Source of the DNA: Extensimonas vulgaris
GTDB lineage: Bacteria > Pseudomonadota > Gammaproteobacteria > Burkholderiales > Burkholderiaceae_C
DNA: 63,205 bases
NCBI RefSeq assembly: GCF_003337425.1
Contig: NZ_QPJU01000005.1
Span: forward strand, 1-63,205
Direction of reading: 5' to 3'
Below, piece after piece: positions 59,730 to 63,205 of this stretch. Positions within the stretch are counted from its first letter, which is position 1; every line of letters begins with the position of its first letter. The position numbers were made by a program, and so were the translations under genes. The notes under the pieces were generated by a model, which saw nothing but the letters and a program-made list of their open reading frames with translations, was not told the DNA's origin and did not search any database.

Positions 59730-61244
59730 ATGGACATACGATCTTTCGGTTTGCACGATGCGATTGCGCGCAACGCCCTGGTGCACGGCGCGCGCACGGC
59801 ACTGGTCTTTGAGGGCCAGCTCACCACCCACGCCGAGTACGCCGCGCGCGTGGCGCAGCTTGCGGCGGGGCTTGCGGCTGCGGGCGTGGGGCGTGGCGAT
59901 CGCGTCGCGATCCTCGCGCAAAACTGCCCCGAATACCTGGACCTGTTTGGCGCCGTGGCGTCCCTGGGCGCGATCCTCGTGCCCATCAACTGGCGCCTGT
60001 CGGCCGAAGAGGTGGCCTACATCGTCGGCGACGTCGCGCCCAAGCTGCTGGTCGCGGCAGACGAGTTCAAATCCCTGCTTCCGGCACGTCTGGAGGGCGT
60101 AACGTGCTATGGTTTTGGTGGGCAGCAGGCGCCATGGCGGACGCTCGAATCCTTGTATGCGGGCGATGCTGGCGCGCCCAAGGAGCTGGCTGCCGCGGTG
60201 AGCGACGACGCGGGCGTGGTCATCATCCACACGGCCGCCGTGGGTGGGCGCCCACGCGGGGCGCTACTGTCGCACCGCGGGCTGATGCTTGCCGCGATGC
60301 AGACCCAGCTCGCCTGGGGCCTCACGCCCAAGGACGTGAACCTGGGCGTGTTGCCGCTGTTTCACGTCGCGGCGATCGGCTTCTGGCTTGCGACGCAGCT
60401 GGCCGGCGGCAGCACGCTGCTGCTCACGCGCTTCGACCCGGCGGCGCTCGTGCGCCACATCGACGCGGACGGCGGCAGCCTGATCGGCACTTTCCCACCC
60501 ATGCTCGGCGCCTTGCTCGATGCGGCCGCGGCGCAGGGCTCGGCGCTCGCGCACCTACGCATCGTCTCGGGCATAGACGCGCCCGAAACGCTGCAGCGCC
60601 TGCGCACCGTGTGCCCGCATACGCGCTTTTGGAGCGCTTACGGCCAGACCGAGACCTCGGGCTGGGTCAGCATGGCGCCTTTCGACGAGTGCCCGGGCAG
60701 CGCAGGGCGGCCTGCGGGCCTGAACCGCGTGGCCATCGTCGACGATCTGGACCAGGAGGTGCCGCTGGGCGAAACCGGCGAAATCGTGGTGCGCGGCCCC
60801 CTGGTGTTCCAAGGTTACTGGCGCCTCGATGAAGACAACGCCTTCACGTTTCGCAACGGCTGGCACCATACGGGCGACATGGGGCGCCTCGATGCCGAGG
60901 GCTATCTGTGGTACAGCGGTCGCTCGCCGGCCAAGGAGCTCATCAAGCCTGGCGGGGAAAACGTCTATCCGGCCGAGGTCGAGCGCACCTTGCTCGAACA
61001 CCCGGCGATCGCCGAGGCCGTCGTGATCGGCGTGCCCGACGCGCAGTGGGGCGAGGCGATCAAGGCGGTGTGTGTGCTCCAGCCGGGGCAGTCGGTGGCG
61101 GCCGAAGCGCTGATCGAATTCGTCGGCACGCGCATCGCACGCTACAAAAAACCCAAGCACGTGGTGTTCGTGCCGCAGCTCCCCAAAGATGCGAGCGGCA
61201 GGATCGACCGCGCGGCCGTGAAGGCCGCGCACGGTGGCTTGTGA
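59730..61244 (+). CDS. Acyl-CoA ligase of divergent AMP-binding type
   Basis: A 504-residue ANL-superfamily protein. Core motifs are present: YGQTETSGWVSM, HHTGDMGRLD, and GRSPAKELIKPGGENVYPAEVE. The phosphate-loop normally reading SGTTGxPKG is AAVGGRPRG, and the catalytic Lys of the C-terminal GK[IV]DR motif is Arg (ASGRIDRA). Both may weaken acyl-adenylate formation, or mark a known divergent subfamily. GGAGGAG precedes ATG 59730. Reaction assumed: carboxylate plus ATP and CoA gives acyl-CoA, AMP and PPi. It is the last of the plus-strand operon before a convergent SDR gene. Confidence 0.82.
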   Translation: MDIRSFGLHDAIARNALVHGARTALVFEGQLTTHAEYAARVAQLAAGLAAAGVGRGDRVAILAQNCPEYLDLFGAVASLGAILVPINWRLSAEEVAYIVGDVAPKLLVAADEFKSLLPARLEGVTCYGFGGQQAPWRTLESLYAGDAGAPKELAAAVSDDAGVVIIHTAAVGGRPRGALLSHRGLMLAAMQTQLAWGLTPKDVNLGVLPLFHVAAIGFWLATQLAGGSTLLLTRFDPAALVRHIDADGGSLIGTFPPMLGALLDAAAAQGSALAHLRIVSGIDAPETLQRLRTVCPHTRFWSAYGQTETSGWVSMAPFDECPGSAGRPAGLNRVAIVDDLDQEVPLGETGEIVVRGPLVFQGYWRLDEDNAFTFRNGWHHTGDMGRLDAEGYLWYSGRSPAKELIKPGGENVYPAEVERTLLEHPAIAEAVVIGVPDAQWGEAIKAVCVLQPGQSVAAEALIEFVGTRIARYKKPKHVVFVPQLPKDASGRIDRAAVKAAHGGL

Positions 61245-61255
61245 GCTTGCGAATG

Positions 61256-62068
61256 TCAACCCGGCGTGCTCAAACCGCCGTTGACGCTCAACGTCTGGCC
61301 GGTGATCGCGTCGGATTCGGGCCCGGCAAAAAATGCCGCCGCGTTCGCGATGTCCTGGCAGTACACCGGAAACAGCATGCGCTTGCGCAGGTTGTCGAGC
61401 ATGCCCTTGCCGTGGGCACCGGCTTCGAGGGCTTGCGAGCCTTTGCCCCAGCGCGGCTCGGCGTCCCAGATGTAGCTCATGGCCACGGCGTTCACGCGGA
61501 TGCCGTCGCGTCCGAGTTCGCGCGCGAGCACGCGGCACATTTGCATCATGCCGGCAGTGGCGCCGCCGATGAAGGATTCCCCCACCGTCGCCACGCGCCC
61601 GGCGTCGGTGCCGATGGCAACGATCTTGCCGTGCTTTTGACCCGCCATGACCTGCGCGCAGGCCTGGATCACGTAGGCGCGCGTGAGCCAGTGAGCGCGA
61701 ATGTAACTGTCGAAATCCTGGTCGCTCATTTCTTTGAAGAGCCGAAACGAGGGCGAATCTGCGCTCGCACCCGCGCCGCTGGCCACGAGAACGTCGATGC
61801 GACCATGCTGCTGGGCAACGCGCCCGACCATCGCGCGCACGGCTTCACTCTGACCCAGATCGGCGGCCTCGAACGAGGCTTTTCCGCCCTGCGCGGCGAT
61901 CTCCTCGACGACGGCCTGGCCGGCCACGGCATTGCGGCCGTTCACGACCACATGGGCGCCGCGGCGCGCGAGTTCGATGGCAATGGCGCGGCCGATGAAG
62001 GCCGTAGCGCCTGTGACGAGGGCGATTTTTCCTTCGAGTGCGCGTGCATTGGTAGGGTTGGGGTGCAT
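61256..62068 (-). CDS. SDR-family protein lacking the catalytic YxxxK
   Basis: A 270-residue short-chain dehydrogenase-like protein from ATG 62068 (HPNPTNARALEGKIALVTGA); the frame upstream runs into copy D. The nucleotide motif TGATAFIGRAIA and ADLGQSEA are normal, but the active-site region reads GRVATVGESFIGGATAGMM, where YxxxK should be. Both Tyr and Lys are missing, and the later PG of the NAVAPG loop is MS. It probably binds NAD(P)/CoA substrates without the usual chemistry, or is a pathway-specific variant. It converges on the ligase gene with an 11-bp gap. Confidence 0.8.
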   Translation of the reverse strand: MHPNPTNARALEGKIALVTGATAFIGRAIAIELARRGAHVVVNGRNAVAGQAVVEEIAAQGGKASFEAADLGQSEAVRAMVGRVAQQHGRIDVLVASGAGASADSPSFRLFKEMSDQDFDSYIRAHWLTRAYVIQACAQVMAGQKHGKIVAIGTDAGRVATVGESFIGGATAGMMQMCRVLARELGRDGIRVNAVAMSYIWDAEPRWGKGSQALEAGAHGKGMLDNLRKRMLFPVYCQDIANAAAFFAGPESDAITGQTLSVNGGLSTPG

Positions 62069-62135
62069 GGTGTGGTGTCCTTGTCTCGTGAAACACCCGA
62101 TTGTGTGCAAAGCAGTCCAATCCGACATAGGGTTT

Positions 62136-62310
62136 GCCCTAGCAGCCTGTCGGACTTTGGAATCGTCGGCTGCGAATGTGCCGCAGCGGCCCATTTTTTA
62201 CCGTCTTCTTGCCCCATAGTCCCGCTATGGGGCGGCGAATCCGCCAAAAACTGGCCTCGCTGGGGCCCATTCTCGCTATCGACGCCCAAAGTCCGACAGG
62301 CTGCTAGGGC
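62136..62310. repeat. Palindromic MITE-like element, copy D
   Basis: About 175 bp. The terminal inverted repeats extend beyond the core: GCCCTAGCAGCCTGTCGG and CCGACAGGCTGCTAGGGC are perfect inverses. The central hairpin is GCCCCATAGTCCCGCTATGGGGC. CTAG stands at both ends. It is in the divergent region between the SDR (61256, minus) and the 62351 gene; the remaining about 100 bp hold their promoters and an AAGGAGAC ribosome-binding site. Confidence 0.93.
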
Positions 62311-62350
62311 GCGACCTCACACATTTTTAACTACGCAAAGGAGACTTTTC

Positions 62351-62827
62351 ATGAATTCAGCAAACACCACGCGGCGCTACAAAACCCACCGCCGCACGAT
62401 CACCGAGACCGATATCGTTACTTTCGTGAACGTCGTCGGTCTGCATGAGCCTTTTTTCATCGACATGGAATACATCCAGCAGAACATGGAAGGCGCGCAC
62501 CGCAAACGCTTCGCGCCCGGCCCCATGATCATCTCTCTGGGCATGGGGCTGCTGGCAACCTACGTGTCCGAGATCATCGCGAACACCCTCAAGGAGCAGG
62601 ATGTGGGCCCGTTCGGCGGCATGACGGGGCTGCAGGCGCGCTTGCGCGGAGCGCTGTTTCCCGGCGACACCATCCACGTCGAATGCGAGCCACGCCTGCT
62701 GCCCAAGACCTCGCGCGGTTACACACTGATGGAGCTGCAGCATTGGGTGATCAACCAGCATGGCGAGGCGATCGCCGACTTCACGGAAACCCTGACTTTC
62801 CTTCCCAAGGAAAGCCATTCATCATGA
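62351..62827 (+). CDS. MaoC-family hotdog dehydratase
   Basis: A 158-residue single-hotdog MaoC-like protein. It has the family pattern TITETDIVTFVNVVGLHEPFF and FAPGPMIISLGMGLLATYV, where the hydratase Asp/His positions (usual GDxNPLH) read GLHEPFF, so catalytic details differ. It ends with ELQHWVINQHGEAIADFTETLTF. AAGGAGAC precedes ATG 62351. It probably hydrates an enoyl-CoA or acts on a 3-methyl-branched one. It is followed 53 bp later by a ligase. Confidence 0.83.
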   Translation: MNSANTTRRYKTHRRTITETDIVTFVNVVGLHEPFFIDMEYIQQNMEGAHRKRFAPGPMIISLGMGLLATYVSEIIANTLKEQDVGPFGGMTGLQARLRGALFPGDTIHVECEPRLLPKTSRGYTLMELQHWVINQHGEAIADFTETLTFLPKESHSS

Positions 62828-62880
62828 AGTTCCCTGCATTTTTCGCTTGAGAGACCCATAAGACATAAAGGAGACAAGTG

Positions 62881-63205
62881 ATGTTCGAACCCCAACTGCC
62901 CTCCCATTTGCAAGCGCGCTACCAGGCCAGTGGCCACTGGCACAACAAGACGCTGCTGGACTATCTCGACGAAGTCGCACCCTCGCGGCTCGACAAAGTC
63001 GCGGTGACCGACATCAACAGCATGACGGGGCGCAAAAATTCTGTTTCTTACCGGCAGCTGCTGCAAACCTCCAAGCGCATCGCCCTGGGCCTGATCTCGC
63101 TGGGCGTGGAGCGTGGCGACGTGGTGTCGTACCAGCTGCCCAACTGGTGGGAATTCATCGCCCTGCACCTGGCCTGCCTGCACGTGGGTGCCGTCACCAA
63201 CCCCG
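62881..63205 (+). CDS. N-terminus of an AMP-dependent acyl-CoA ligase (cut by window end)
   Basis: The first 108 residues of a normal acyl-CoA synthetase: a start at ATG 62881 preceded by AAGGAGAC, then KTLLDYLDEVAPSRLDKVAV, a characteristic YRQLLQTSKRIALGLISLGVERGD and VVSYQLPNWWEFIALHLACLHVGAVTNP. The QLPNWWEF stretch is typical of cyclohexanecarboxylate- or short/medium-chain acyl-CoA ligases (AliA-like). Its adenylation motifs are beyond the window. It is the second CoA ligase of the region. Confidence 0.85.
   Translation, partial: MFEPQLPSHLQARYQASGHWHNKTLLDYLDEVAPSRLDKVAVTDINSMTGRKNSVSYRQLLQTSKRIALGLISLGVERGDVVSYQLPNWWEFIALHLACLHVGAVTNP

Noticed and set aside
1-63205. CRISPR array, tRNA, rRNA, prophage or complete insertion sequence
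   Set aside because: No regularly spaced repeats, cloverleaf-like sequences, rRNA segments, integrase, phage or transposase genes were seen.

Overview
The window looks like a chromosomal segment of a betaproteobacterium in Burkholderiales, most likely Comamonadaceae. The support is high GC with matching codon use, an intracellular PHB depolymerase, a stand-alone RnfB-type ferredoxin, and dense beta-oxidation operons. There are also REP-like palindromes containing CTAGCGCTT, a motif I associate with that family from memory. No rRNA, tRNA, CRISPR array or complete insertion sequence was recognised.

Positions 1-16.5k are a surface-glycan and sulfate-activation region. It holds a bifunctional GT2 glycosyltransferase, a HAD-family protein, and a five-gene cassette: HAD-UbiA fusion, DprE1-like oxidase, DprE2-like SDR, AftB-like GT-C and GtrA-like flippase. 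That set reads as a decaprenyl/polyprenyl-phosphoryl-D-arabinofuranose synthesis and transfer system, best known from mycobacteria. It is followed by cysNC and an N-terminally extended cysD, a TSUP exporter and two more glycosyltransferases. Base composition switches sharply inside this region.

Positions 16.7-31k carry central-metabolism and storage genes. They are a PHB depolymerase with an Ala/Lys-rich tail, rnfB, maeB, a purine-degradation cluster (M20 peptidase, uraD-allC fusion, puuE, uraH, xdhC), and the pair hppA / ppa.

Positions 31-63.2k are almost entirely acyl-CoA catabolism. They include a CaiB-type CoA transferase, six acyl-CoA dehydrogenases, hydratases, SDRs and a FadH-type dienoyl-CoA reductase. 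Two complete biotin-dependent acyl-CoA carboxylase modules follow, with an unusual HMG-CoA-lyase-like protein between them. After them come an MBL hydrolase, two hotdog thioesterases, a transglutaminase-like protein, an alpha/beta hydrolase and two acyl-CoA ligases (the last cut by the window end). The content suggests degradation of beta-methyl-branched or cyclic/isoprenoid acids through acyl-CoA dehydrogenation, biotin-dependent carboxylation, hydration and lyase cleavage. The substrate cannot be read from sequence. The only thiolase trace is a short C-terminal remnant.

The most unusual non-coding signal is a roughly 165-bp, MITE-like, long imperfect palindrome present in four places (one truncated). 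One copy has inserted in frame at the start of the uraD-allC fusion gene. A second palindromic element with the same architecture but different sequence supplies the stop codon of an enoyl-CoA hydratase gene.
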